Origin: Membranipora membranacea
Lineage: Eukaryota > Bryozoa > Gymnolaemata > Cheilostomatida > Membraniporidae
DNA length: 64,000 nucleotides
Reading direction: 5' to 3'
Assembly: GCA_914767715.1 (NCBI GenBank)
Contig: OU612073.1
Span: 20,646,001 to 20,710,000, forward strand
The notes below the pieces were generated by a model. That model saw nothing but the letters and a program-made list of their open reading frames with translations. It was not told the origin of the DNA and made no database searches. Numbering within the stretch: the stretch's first letter is position 1; each line of letters starts with the position of its first letter. The translations under genes and the position numbers were made by a program. Shown here piece by piece: positions 25,867-38,741 of this stretch.

Positions 25867-27096
25867 TCTTTACCTCTGGAGTTATCGAGGTAGAATCCTT
25901 AGATTATTGGATGGAGATATAATAGTAAACAGATCGACAAAAGGGATGATATAGATAGGTATACAAGATAGTAAGTATGGAATCAATGGTAAACTATATC
26001 CAGAATGTGCTAGAACAAGTTTAATCAAATTGCCTGCATTCCTGACGTCCCTTCCACTATTACCATGGTATATTTTCCAATAATGAGTTAATTTGAATGA
26101 AGGAAGCATGCCAAGTTTATGCTATCCATCAATGCCATCTATCCTAGTACATACAGTGATGTTTCAAGGTTGAATGTACATTACATAAATTGCTAAGCAA
26201 TAGTTGGATAAAATTTACGCTCCTTTAGTTTTCATGATTTGCATAGCTAGCTGGTTTCATTGATGCACTTGAAATGGTGCACTTTGGGGTGTACACTAAC
26301 AACTAGTTAATGGCAGATGCTCAATTCATATAAATATACAACTCACCGAATTACACTATTCTACCTCTGAATCGACAACCATCAAAGTAATTTAATCCTG
26401 ATCGACCTGTCCTGTTACGGTGATATCGAACCTAGAGATAGACAAAAACATGGGTGAGAGACAACGTCATGATAGAAAACATATACAAATATAAACAGAA
26501 CAAGATATTAACTCGCAAGCACAATCACGCAATCATGTTGTTGTTGTTTGTTGTTGTTTGTTGCTGTTTTTGTTGTTATTTTCTGGCGGTTTTATAATAC
26601 TATCTAATACTGAATATGTCGCTACATATCTGGGTCCTGCTGCCACATATTTCAGCTCCAATTAATATTTTTGTTGTGCTCAGCTCTCTCGGTGGATCAA
26701 GAGTCCCTGAGCTAAACTCTTTACTTGCTATTAATACCTCACTCACTCTCCCTAATCATCCATGTTCATTCATGTATGAACTAGGGCTTCTCATTCATCC
26801 TGTTAAGCATATTTGTGATACTTTGTAGTTGTCTTCTCTTGTACACGAGAAGGCAACTAGCAAATGTAATACTTAAAATTCCTCATACTCACAATCTCTA
26901 CTAGGATTCACATTACGCGTAACCACATTCATCTAAACTCGTTCACAACATCATGGTAAATAATCTAGTGCATTCTACAAACTTTGTGGGTCCCACTTAG
27001 CTGCTCTAAAGTATGTACTTTGTGACCTCCTTTTATTTTAATACAGGCATTTGGGCAACAGGTAGCCTAGAGCTACTATTTGTTAGTGGTACCTAC
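25867..27096. other. Spacer between copies I and II
   Basis: This is where TM3, loop, TM4 and C-tail exons of copy II should lie. I find none of them. A TTG-rich tract (26537-26580) is the only repeat I see. Confidence 0.55.
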
Positions 27097-27938
27097 CAAG
27101 CCTTTCTTTTGCTGTTTGGCGCAAGCCAGTCCAAATGAAGCTGCCAGAATTATCTTAAATTCGACACAGACAGTTCTGATGATTCAATACAACTCTTTTC
27201 AATAAAGATATCGTCTAAAACTTATCCCTCAATTTGTTAGGAACCCAATGGAACCTTTAACTTGACAAAGATCAAATTATTTTGGTCAAGGTCATCTTTG
27301 AGTCAGTTCGATACTGTCGCCATGACACAATAAATCAGTTTAAAAATAGCGGTTGAAATAAAAGTTAGGTTCTGTACTTACTAACAATCCGACCCATATT
27401 CCTGTTCCAAAGTGGTCTGCTGAAATCCATCTGCCCACATAAAGATAAAACACATCTTGCTGCCCTCTGTAAACAGGTGGCTGGTGGAGAGGGCCATCAA
27501 CGTACTGACCATATGCAGAACAAATATAGTCGCTCCAAATCCAATAGCCAGCTGAAACACAGTGAGCCTTAAAAAAACGGAAGCTTTTATATTCTGAATC
27601 ACAAATTTTTATCTATTGATATAACCAATAGCAAGCTTTGCTATCTTAGGTTAAATAATATAGTAAGCTGAAGCCAGACATACATAAATGTTTTTTTAAA
27701 TAATATCCATATTATCGGAAGTTTATAAAGATATTCTGAATTTGTAACCTGCAGCTCTGACTCACCCTACTACTGTCTTTAGGCGGCTCTCCGTGTATTT
27801 TGCAGAACTTGTGGCATGTGAATGACTAACTCCAGACTGCTGATGCGGAGTGATAGTAATATACTGTTGTGTTTCTGGTACAGCTTCTAACTGAGGTTGC
27901 TGAGTCCTTCTTGAATCATCCATCATGGTGTTGACCAT
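27097..27938 (-). pseudogene. CD20/MS4A-like copy II, three-exon fragment with frameshift
   Basis: Only the first three coding exons exist: N tail 27938-27766 (the MDDS start at 27923 matches other copies), TM1 27567-27382 and TM2 27153-27097. Splice sites look normal. The TM1 exon is 186 nt, whereas the family needs a length of 3n+1. The frame through LTVFQLAIGFGATIFVLH ends in a stop at the donor, while the conserved GIWVGLL end is read only in another frame. So a one-base loss, or equivalent, lies in the first-loop coding part. TM3, loop, TM4 and C-tail exons are missing. It is most likely a truncated duplicate; splicing into copy I downstream is possible but would still meet the frameshift. 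Confidence 0.75.
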
Positions 27939-30409
27939 CGATGGTAGAGACAAAGTCTCCTTTACTTTACCCTATTCTGGAAATAAAATGTACAAACTAA
28001 GTAAGTCCAAGTTTCATTGTGGAGAGAGTTATCCTCTCAAGAGTCCAGGTGCTGGGACCCAGAGTACTCAAGCGGCGCCCTTCATTCTACTATTCAGGCT
28101 ACTCTATATATCGGGTCTTTTGACTGCATGTGAGATGTGCAAACAAACAGTGGACCTCCAGTATTTTTGATCTTGTTCCGCAAGGAACCCGCTAGGATGA
28201 ATGACGTGCCAGTACCAAATCAGGAAGTATGTGAATTGAATTGTACAAACTTCTTGATTACAAATACCAAAGCGCCACACTCACACCTCTCACCGATACC
28301 ACAATGCACATCTGTGCTGTGTGCTGTAACTGGACATATTATTCACAAGTTGGTCTATGTTTTTTAAAGAATCAAACTTGACGAAGCATGTGTGCAATAA
28401 AAATCTATTATAGAATTAACTTACATGCTACAGTGATTGATGACTTGAATATGTCATGAACAGAACATAGAACAAATCTTTTATCGTCCTAGCTGCTCTC
28501 GATGTGCACCTATTATATATTAAGCGACTTACCGGGTGAACAGTTTGAATGAGTTGAAGTGATAGTGGTGGGTAGTATAAACCAAGAATGAAATCAATCA
28601 AACAATTCAGTTAACATAAACCATTCTTTTGTGGCAACTCACATAATGAAATTCCATGGATGATTAAGTTTGATCCAAAGTGACTATAAACAACATTCCC
28701 TCATGTCTCTGTTTAAACCTGAGAAGTTAATACATTAGCAAATATATATATATAGTCCTTATAATAATAATAATAATAAGGAATGAAAATACGACGTGGC
28801 CATTGTTACCTAGAAAAGATAATGTGCATGAATGTAGGTATTTTTAACATTTGATTGTCCATGCATGGCGCAGTGTTCTCCCATGTGACTCTTTGATAGG
28901 ATGTTGGGGGATGTATGTAAACGTGTTTCTTATGTTTGGGTCATAATAGGTTTCAGTGTAAGCCCCGGATTGCTACACCCTTGCTTTTTTTAAACAATTT
29001 GACTTGAGATGATCTCGGGCAGAGTTTGTTGTTTGTTTTATATTTTTAACTTCTTGTTCTTCAAATCGGCAAAAATGGACACTACAAAAAATATCATTAA
29101 TTGCAGAATTAGTAAGTTCTCAATAGCACTAGCCGAAACAATTGCCGAGAAGCAAAGAAAGATAGCACCGACAACTAACAAAGACTGCAGTTACGAAGTA
29201 GCACCTCAATATCACAGGCCATCATTAATGTGAATGAAATTACGTCCAAAGTTGGCGATATGTGAGTGAGTGAGCCATACCTGCTAGCATCTCGCTCACA
29301 GATTGCCCACTCACTGATGGAATTAGACACATTCTGAGTGAGCGATTTGGGAACGAATGTGTCTAATTGAATAACCAAGTGAGAGACAGTCTTGGGTGAT
29401 TTATTAGGGATAATTTGCTTCATAAAGCATCGCTCATAGAAAGAGTCCCCTGCAAAAGCAAAAATTATCTAGTAGTCTAGTGGATGAGACAGTCCTTGGA
29501 GACGACTATTCAGTGAAGGTGTACATCATGCGAATAAGGTGTGGATACGAATAATATGGTGATAAGATATGCTGTAGTTAGGCGCTGTTGCTGTTGTTGT
29601 TGTACATATTCTCAATAGTCGACCAATGATAGTCCTCAGAGGTACAACAAAGTGGCAGTGCTGGTAGGGTGAGATGTTGTGTCGGTAACTCATACACTTA
29701 GTACAACTGGATAGGAAGCTGCTTACCAGATGTATTATGATTGGGTTACCAATTTTGATCAGGTTGTCAATCGCAATGCTTTTTTCACCCTGTCAAATGC
29801 TTTCAATCCAGCATTAGAGGGCGAACTGTAAGGGTTTTCTGCTGTCCAACCTATCAATAACATCAGTGCACACAGGTGCATCACATGTGACTAAAGATGG
29901 TGTGAAAGCGTGCTTAATTTTCATCGTAGGAAGTTTTGATCAGAGATATTTTGTGAAGAGACACTCAGTGATTGATCTCATGTCTTTGAAGAATACGTTT
30001 TCACTGTTAGTAGCGGCGTGAATTCTGTTTTTTTCCACAAAATTGCATAGCTGCCCCTGGAATATATAGGTGTACATGATGACTGTATGAACTGGCCCAC
30101 AAGAGTTTTTGCATAATTATGAAATTGGATAGGATTGGCATGATATTCGTCTTCCTGTCGCTGGTTAAAAAGCAAATGAAAGAGAACACTGTGCTGGTAA
30201 ATGAGGGTTTAGCTCTATAAGGAAGCAAAATAATGTCTCTTAATATTTTAAGAATGTAACCGAAATTATCAATATGTTGCATCTTTAGCCCAATTTGTTT
30301 GTGAGAACAAATACATTAGAGCACGACAAGACAATGAAAAATATCCTTTTGTAACATGATGTCTTCCGTTATGTTAAAATATCAAATTCCACGACACCAG
30401 AGAGCTCCA
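27939..30409. other. Spacer upstream of copy II and downstream of copy III
   Basis: I recognise no gene. Part of it (about 29990-30290) resembles the 3' flanks of copies IV and VI, sharing a ctgtgctggtaaatga motif, and is probably the duplicated 3' end of the unit. An ATA/TAA-rich simple tract lies near 28741-28780. Confidence 0.45.
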
Positions 30410-33400
30410 CTATTTGAGACCCAAACTTGACAAACCTTCAGCAGCTGTGGAACCTCCAAGCTGAGCATCGGCAGAAGTATTGGAAGCACCTGTTGTACTG
30501 ACAGTAGGCTCCGAGGCTCCGACAGGTGCTTCAGCAGGCTGGGTGACATTATGAACAGGAGCATGTGTATTAGATCCACTACACAAAGGTGTAGGCTGAT
30601 AAATATACTGTTGAGGTACAAACATAGGCTGAGGTGAAGGTACGGAAGTTTGTGTGGTGAATCCTGATGTAATGTGACTTGGTGGCTGGGCAATGTAGGT
30701 AACCATATTAATTGTGTCAGTCTGAAAATAACCATAGATTGTACATCCTCCATGACCGCCCAAAATAGTAATACCAAACATGCGCTTCAGTTTTCTGAGT
30801 AGACACCAGCTTAAAAGTGTGAAGATAGACAGGTGTCTTTAAAAAGAACTCCTGCAGGTACCGAGAGTATGTCATGGTGTGGTGTATGATTGCCAAACAA
30901 AAATGAAATGGTATAAATATACTGTCAATACTACTCACAGGGCTGAGGCAGCAGCCACATCTTCCTTTGCAACATTGCTTACAGGCAGCAGCACTGTTAT
31001 GGACAAGCAGAGACAGCGAAATTATCCATACAATTACCGCAGATCCTAGGATAATACTATCAATAATGAGCCATGCTTTGAAGATGATCTGAAAAAGAAC
31101 AGTAGCAGATTTTTTTCCTATTCTTTTTCCAAACTCAGAAAACTTTATAACCGTTGAAAAATATTCATTTCGTGAATATTACGAATAATATGTAGACACT
31201 AGATCAAGTTAGACCAGTTTAGCTACATTTTTCTCCTTCAAGCATTATGCCGTAACCACAGTGACAAATATAGCCTACATTATCCTAGTTTGCTAGTTTG
31301 TTATGTTAGTCTGCAGCCTGCATTATCAACAACCCCTCCCATGGTGATGGCGATGGTAATGATTATAGTATTGTAATGACCCTTCCAGCAACCAAGACAA
31401 ATGGTAAGTGGATCCTAACATTGTCATTATCATGTCTCAAAAATGATACTGCATAGAATTACTGGTCTGCTGGACATTTTCACCTCTAACCAGTCTGATT
31501 ATTGCACACTGTGCATGTATGGAGGCTCGATTAAAAGAAATGATATTCCCAGTATGAATAGTTTGACTGCAACAAGATGAGAAAGCCAATCAAACTGCTG
31601 CTCGATGTTCACAGTAAATATGAAAACGCTCAACTTGAAAACGTGTTGCATTAAAAGTTATATCACTCATATCAGCTAGGTCACTCACATCATGACAATA
31701 GAACCTTGAAATATCAGGAGAGCCAGTGTTCGGTAAACTCCAACTAATAAGTTTCTCTCCATAAAACACTACTGGGACAGAAGTAGAAGCAGTAGTAGTA
31801 GTTGTATCATACCAAGATGATCTGCAAGTAGTATGCTTGTTTGAATCATGATCACAACGAGAAAACAAAACAATGTATGGTTTGTGATATATGAATCGAT
31901 TTCCATCATGGGTTGATAACCTCTACCGTAGAGGAGGGAGAGGATTAACACCCCTCCCAGATTAAAGCATTAATAGTAGGAAATGTTTGCAGCTCCATAT
32001 ATGCTGGAAAGATTGAAATTAATTGCCAACTCACATTTTCTCAACCTCATTAATTACCTTAACTCCCACCTAAGAGTATGGAGATTGGATTTAGTTAGCT
32101 AACATTAAAGTGATTGTGAAGGAATCAGGTTTTTGGTATCAATCTGGAGTTCTCAGTCCAATTTAGAAAACTGCTACAAGGTTCATAAACAATATATGGC
32201 CCGGCTTCAACTCATTTTCACTCAAAGTTGAGATGTAAAGGTACAAAAAAGGTACTATTTTAATTATGGTATATACAAAATAGTACCTTTTTAGTACCTT
32301 CCAATCACAACTTTGAATGAAAATCAATTGAGATGGGCCACTTACTGTTGATAAACCTTATAGCAGTTTTCTAAATTAGATTGATAACTCTAGAATGATA
32401 CAAAAAACCAGATTACTTCACAATCACTTTAAGTCACACCCAAACTAGCTAAAAATTTACTGTCATTTCTTAGTTCATTGTCCAAACCTTACATGGGGAT
32501 TCAGGCTGGAGACATGGTTCGCGTTCTACAGACAATTTTCTGTATAAGAATTTAACTTTTCCTGAAATTTATAGATTATTCAGCCTATACTCACTTAGTG
32601 CTACGGGGCCCATCCCAGCTCACATAGAAACCAGGGCTGCGACAGTAATCTAGACCTGGTATTGTTTCGGAGACTGTAAAGATCAGTGGTATAACAACCA
32701 CCAATACGATGATATTAAATACCAGATGAGCTACTATCTGTGAACACAAAATACATACTCAAAATTAGTACAGCTATATATATTATAGTTGAATAGGCAA
32801 TCAATTATATGTGCTGCTAAGCTAACCACCACCAACTAACTAAAGGTAGACAAACTTCCATCAAATAAGTCCACAGACCACATGCGCAATAACTTTGACG
32901 ATGACACTACTAGTTGAGATTCAAGGCCAAAATCACCATATGGGACTAGGCAAAAATAGTAAATTTAATCATGATGGAGAAAGTTCAAACCTCAAAGGGA
33001 ATAGGTCAGGGGCTCAATTATGTACTTTATATACCAATAAGGTTGCATTGCGAACACAGTTATTTATATACATCTGGCCTCGTTCCGAAAGATGAAGCTG
33101 ATAACACCTCTGTTTTGCCGCAGAGAGAACGGATGCTATACAACATAATTACCTGTGTCACTTTGTACATATAGGTTGTCTTCTCTATTGTCACTAGAGG
33201 ACACCTACTTTTGATCAAAAAATTCCAGATTTTAACTAATTACGTATGTTGAGCACTAGACAAATTCTCATCCAGTTTGTCTGCATTCGAAATAGCTCCA
33301 CAAGTGAAAGGGGAGCCATTCCGAAACGCAGGCGAAATAGATCAAACTTGATCTAGTTGCATACTGGATCTGTCACTGCATGTTGTATGGTTTGTAACTA

Positions 33401-34934
33401 CTGCTCAGTGGTTACATACCAAGCTTTTCCTTTGCTGTTTTGCTCCAGCCAGTCCAAGAGAAGCGGCCACAATTATCTGTAATTAGATACCAAATGAAAG
33501 TCCTGCAATGTATATATATATATCTTTTCAAAAAATATATGTACCATATCCAATGGGTGCAAAATACGATACAAAGTTATTTCAAAAATGTTGAAATTTG
33601 TCATTTGAATTTCTTGGCAGGAATATACAAGGTTATTGCAAGTCAACTAGGCAACACAACGCTCCATTGGCTCCATAAACGCTCAATAAAATAATTAAAA
33701 AGCAATTTTTAAAAAATTGAAAAAGGGTTATGTAGATAGCTTTCACTTCCATAAACTAGTTTTGGTCATATTTGCTCCTGCGGCAACAGCCAATCAGAAC
33801 CAACACAGTGGCAGCATCTCTTATAATAATAAATAGTGTTTCTCATTCATATTATTGTCCATCCTTATCTTACCTCCGCTTCAATTCTTTTAGTCACGTT
33901 TTTTATAGAAAACAAGCTTGGTCTCACTTACTAGTATTCCGACCCATACGCCTGTTGCTGAGTCGTCCTCTATATCCCATCTTTTTCTACCAAGATATAT
34001 ATTGAGGTAGTACGGCTGCCTTTTGTAAAGAGCTACCTGGTTGAGAAAGTGATCTTTTATAGCCGTACTGATCACATGTAAAACAAATACAGTCACTCCA
34101 AGAGCCAGCTGGAATGTTGTCAGCCTACAAACAGAGGACAGTAACGTATTGTGTCACATCACAAAACTCTTTACACCATCACCATACTATGATTTGTTAA
34201 CCAATAGCAAGCTATGCTTCTGCGGGTTCAAACATATGGCCGGACATATATATACCCAGGTGAGATATCAATTGTAAATCTATGGTTGGTACTAGTAAAG
34301 ATAGGAACTTTCCTTAGACAACTCCATGAAGGAACGCAAGCTTGGGTAATAATTTTGATCTCAATGACAAAGGAAAGCTGAATTTCTCGCACTACACTAG
34401 GGTTTGGAATGCTGCACCTTTGTCTTCTACAATACTGGTTTGTGTGTCATTAACAAATCTTCATCTCACACTGTCTACAATGTCTCACAATGAGTTCAAG
34501 ATATAACATCAATAGCGATATAGTTTTTATATCCACTTCACGAAAATTATTAATTGTTTACATCTGTGATGACCTGAGAAACGTTTTTTGAGTTGAGTTT
34601 GGGAACCAAATAATTCCCTTTTGTAGATAGGTGACTTACGCAACCTGTAGATTGAGAAAAAACAACAATTTATTGTCCTGAGTGCAATATTGCACAGTTT
34701 TTAATGATTTTGATCTCAGCATATCATATTGGGACGGATCCTGGCCAATGGAGTTGACTATGCAGCTCTGACTCACCCTTTTACTGTCTTTAGGCGTTTC
34801 TCTGTGTATTTAGCACTGCCTGTTGATGGTGAATGACTAACTCCGGGCTGGTGATATGGATTGATGTGATTATAGTGTTGTATTTGTGGTACAGCTATTA
34901 CCTGAGGGTGGTGTGTCCCTCTAGAATTATCCAT
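30410..34934 (-). CDS. CD20/MS4A-like four-pass membrane protein, copy III
   Basis: Exons 34934-34777, 34124-33932, 33476-33420, 32737-32595, 31821-31689, 31088-30939, 30721-30410 total 1146 nt, 381 residues, all in frame. The N tail (1-53) ends RLKTVKG just before TM1 (LTTFQLALGVTVFVLHVIST). The first loop contains PYYLNIYLG and ends GVWVGIL. TM2 is IIVAASLGLAGAKQQRKSL, and TM3 starts IVAHLVFNIIVLVVVIPL. The extracellular loop (to about residue 228) has a Thr-rich run and two Cys (DYC...FYC), like the disulphide of the second loop in CD20. TM4 is followed by CKQCCKGRCGCC, a likely palmitoylation cluster. The C tail (279-381) is rich in Pro, Gln, Thr and Ser. The loop exon uses an acceptor (cttgcag) inside the ancestral exon. 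With copy I this is one of two undamaged copies. Confidence 0.8.
32105..32432. mobile_element. Foldback MITE in the TM3-loop intron of copy III
   Basis: The left half (32105-32262) and the right half (32277-32432) are imperfect inverted copies along their whole length, around a spacer of about 14 bases. The ends read TTAAAGTGATTGTGAAG. The central arms hold GGTAC..AAAAGGTACTATTTT. If the outer TA is read as the target duplication, a Tc1/mariner-type origin fits. There is no open frame. Confidence 0.8.
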
Positions 34935-35612
34935 AGCTCCAAAATGCTGACCATCAAGGGAAGGGATAACAATCTAATCCATTCTACCACAACCTGGAAG
35001 GAAAATGTGTAAAAACCTTTATTACTAGAGCAGTGAGCCACTTTCATCAATATTTCCTATCACTTCTGGAGAGCTTGAGGTCATATTGTTGGCTAGATCA
35101 CCCAACAAATTGTTTATGATTGAAAAGGATCCAATACGAATTTATTTGGGTATGTTTAGAGGACCAGAACAATGGAAGTATAAACGGAGCCCCTGGGTCA
35201 GAGGTCAATGTTGGGGTTTGTTCACTTAGACTGAGATCACTTGTGTCATTAGGAGGCTAACCCTCTAAAGATCTAAACACACTGCCAGCCTCTATTAATT
35301 TCTATATGTACTCCTGAATCTTCTGGTGATTGATTGGCTGAGGTTCATATGTTAACAAAGTGATGTCATGCAATCTGCTATGCTCCCTATAATGGCTGAT
35401 CCAACCGCTGAGGGTCAGCTGAGGGCTGAGGCTACTATGAGTATATATGTCCACTACGGTCATGATATTAAATCCTCTGATGTTCCAACCGCTCAGTGTG
35501 CGTTTCTGTAACACCTATTCTCTGTCAGAGTAATGAACGCCATCTCCCCTGGGGATATGGAATTCATTGGTCAAAGCAGAATGGACTTGTGGTCCTGTTA
35601 TGCTTGTTTTTG

Positions 35613-35618
35613 ACTTAC
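35613..35618 (-). other. Donor of a candidate 5' non-coding exon, copy III
   Basis: The minus strand reads ATTTCATCTTTG|gtaagt. Equivalent donors occur upstream of copy IV (45107-45112) and copy VI (63352-63357), 450-700 bases before the exon with the start codon. In copy VI and IV that exon has a clean acceptor (atccag|GTTTGGGTGAAG). Conservation across paralogues supports a spliced 5' UTR. Confidence 0.5.
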
Positions 35619-37188
35619 CAAAGATGAAATGTGGAATCAGACAAGTGTTAGAAGATGGGAGAAAGTACCAATACTGAAAACCCAATGAACCAAGTCAGCT
35701 AGCTTATTATCGAGAATGTACACATTATATATGAAGAACTAATGACACAAGAAAATTTAGCCAACTGTGACATTAATGCTACCTTTGTGATTTATATTTC
35801 AACCGATTTATTGGCAATGAAAAGACATACATTTGATAGAGTGGTACATTTGTGAATAAAAGGGAAACGTAATCATACAGTATAGTGAAAGAACATAAGA
35901 TTCCTTCGATTCTAAGAGCAAACACAATATAAAACATGAGAAGCGATAAGACAAATCACATTACAGTAACTTAGCGGGAGAATCCATACTTATCAGGAAT
36001 CACAAATCAGGAATCCTTTCGTCACAAAAACATTAATTGGGAAGGCGAGGTCCTTGTCAATACAAAAGATACTTTCCTCAAATTACGTCTAAAAATAACT
36101 CATGATCATTTATAGTCTTGCTACCCTGTGTTCCTTGTGAAAAACAGGCATTAAATGTATTGAGAAGAATGTGACTCTACATACATACAGTTCGAGGGTT
36201 TTTTGTTGGAAGTAAAAAAAACATGCACCAGAGGAATAACAGATTTGTCAATGCATTGATATCGAGCTGTTGTCCTATATTTTGTATCATACCATTTCCT
36301 ATGCATGATACACTGCTTTTATCAAGCTTGGTGATCGAAAAGATAAGTATCATCGTATAATGACAGAAGTTGTTTTGTATATTAATTATAGAAAAACCCT
36401 CAATGGAATAATTTTTTTTCACATGTGAAAGAATTGTAGTAGAGAGGTGTATGACATCCGTTCCACATCACCTCATAAATCTGAATCTAATAATGGCTAT
36501 TTGTGGTCATGATGGCCCATGATTAATAAACATTCCTCAAATTATACAATAGTTATAGAGGAGGAGACACCACATATACACAAAACATTACTGTAGAGGA
36601 AATAACCTAAAATTTGACTAATTGGCATTCCACTTTTCAAGCATACTTTTTCCTCCGAATTGAAAATGAAATGCCTCAAAACTTTATAACCTCTAACTAA
36701 AAGATTGCAAAAAAAAAGATCAATAAGGAAAGTTATCATCTCAATGAGGGCATAACAAAACTCCAGAAAAGCGAACCAAACATTGATTTTTCCACGAACG
36801 ACAAAATATTGTTAGTGTATGTTAGTGTGATGGTCGAAAAACTAATTAGATCAGAATTAGAATAGCAAATTCAACTATGAAGTTTTAGACCATATATTAA
36901 AGCATTTAGGAAAGAGAAAATCAACAAACGTCATGTCCAAGCAATCCCATATTTTAATGAGTTTTAAGCAACAGCATCTGATTAATAATACTAAAATCTG
37001 CATTGTAGGATGTGCTTCGGATGAAGTTTCCATAGGTTGTTTATTTATCGAGGTGGCACTGGCAGCTCATTTATAAAATTACTGTTCGGTTGGTGTTTAC
37101 TGTTGTTGACTAGAGTTATTCTGAGAGTTTTGTAAGACTTCAGCATATTCTGGCGGCAAGCTCTCCCATTTATTATCTACAGACAATC

Positions 37189-37190
<2 letters not shown>

Positions 37191-37224
<34 letters not shown>
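37191..37224. repeat. AT dinucleotide microsatellite
   Basis: A run of AT units with one G interruption. Simple sequence. Confidence 0.9.
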
Positions 37225-37366
37225 GTTACTACTGCAAATTTCATAATTCTCGAACAAAAGCAAAATAGTGAAAGGAGACCTTAAAACAATTTATCGTGGG
37301 TAAGCGATAATTCAGAGGTAATAAGATTTAAGATTTTTTTTGCCTTTTTTGGTCTTGGTTTTTATA

Positions 37367-37860
37367 AGATCATGTAAGATCCAGTTTGCCTTCGTAACGA
37401 GATTGAGCCATCAGTCATCTGCCTCTGGCTCGCCAGTCAATTTGGATCAAATTTGTTCAAAGTTCTTTTATTGACTTTGAGAAAAACAAGCAAATTGTAG
37501 AGAATACTCTTGCCAAGGATAAGATAGGGGTAGGAGAACTCTTTATATCGATGAAAGATATTTTGCATAATTAAAGAATGAGGAGCATGAGTATTAATTA
37601 CATTGGATAGACTATAAAACCAGTAAAATTGAAACTGAAGAGAAAATTGTGCTAGTACATGAAAGATTAGAGATTTTTCGATTTCTGGATTCAGACCTTT
37701 TTTATCAAAAAAATCAAGGAAAATCGATTTTGAGCAAGATTTGGGAATGCATACAATGAGATATCTTAATATATAAAAATAAAAGAAAATATATAAAAAA
37801 TTGGACATCCTCCATGACTGCCCACAATAATAGTCACCAAACAAGCATGAAATTTATTAG
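37367..37860. repeat. Paralogous 3' flank of the array unit (copy IV), C-tail exon deleted
   Basis: The first part matches the 3' flank of copy VI (about 58600-58980), including ttattgactttgag and tgcatacaatgagatatct. It then jumps to sequence matching the intron upstream of the copy III C-tail exon (catcctccatgac, near 30740). The C-tail exon expected between the two is gone. The 135-codon minus frame across it (37437-37844) has no protein signature and is not called a gene. Confidence 0.65.
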
Positions 37861-38702
37861 TAGTAGATATGCTTAGAACGGGTTAAGATTGATAATTAGG
37901 TCAGTAGAGTGTATGACACATCGCAGTTTGGTTGCCTAAGAACAATGATGAGTTATAAATATGCCATCATAATAATACTCACAGGAACACTGCAGCAGCA
38001 GCAACAGCTTCCTTTGCAGCATGACTGACAGTCAGCTTTACTGTTATAACTGAGCAGAGTCATCGAAATTATCCACACAAATACCGCAGATACTAGGATA
38101 ATACTATGCTTTAAAGATATGCTGCAAGTACATCAGAAACAGATTTTTCATTCTCCAGTGCTTCCAATTTGAGGCGGTCCTCCTAGCACTTTCCAGTAGA
38201 AACAGTGACAAATATAGCCAATACATCACTTTATCAACAACCCTCCTGTGGTAATAGTGTAGTCTGAGTGCTTAGACTTCTGTAAGAGCAAGTTTGTGGC
38301 ATTACCATTATAAACCATCCAAAGTTTGAGACTTGAACATTTTGAAAGAAATTTCATGCCATAAACTTGCATTTCCAGTTATCTGAGCACTTGGACTTGG
38401 TGTTCACTGGAAAGTGGAAAACGTCAAAAAAGTGTCGAATTAAAAGTTTCCTTCCCATCCTTAATCAGCAAGGTTACTCACATCACGACAATAGAACCTT
38501 GAAATATCAGGTGTGCCAGTGCTTCGTGACTTCCGATTCCAATCAAGTGGAGTATCTCTTCTTGGAACATAACGGTATAATCGCTCGCTCATAACTGAGA
38601 AAACAAAACAATGTATGGTTTGTGATATATATACGTCTATGTACAACAAGGGGTGATAGCTCTTAACACAAAGGCATTGTTTATTCACAAAATAACACTA
38701 TT

Positions 38703-38741
38703 GGGCGGGTCGGGTTGGGGCAGGTCGGGTCAGGTCGGGCT
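38703..38741 (+). repeat. G-rich GGTCGGG repeat
   Basis: Short degenerate repeats of gggtcggg and caggtcgggt with many G triplets, able in principle to form a G-quadruplex. It lies next to the loop-exon remnant of copy IV. Confidence 0.6.

Larger units (their letters stand above)
34935..37366. other. Upstream region of copy III and spacer towards copy IV
   Basis: It holds a candidate non-coding first exon of copy III, with a GTAAGT donor at 35613-35618, and a stretch (about 35290-35560) similar to the upstream part of copy IV (44870-45165). The rest, 35.7-37.2 kb, shows no gene. An AT microsatellite lies at 37191-37224. Confidence 0.5.

Noticed and set aside
30382-30777. 131-codon minus frame overlapping the copy III C tail
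   Set aside because: It is an alternative frame of the C-tail exon; the correct frame is fixed by splice phase and by similarity to copies I and VI.
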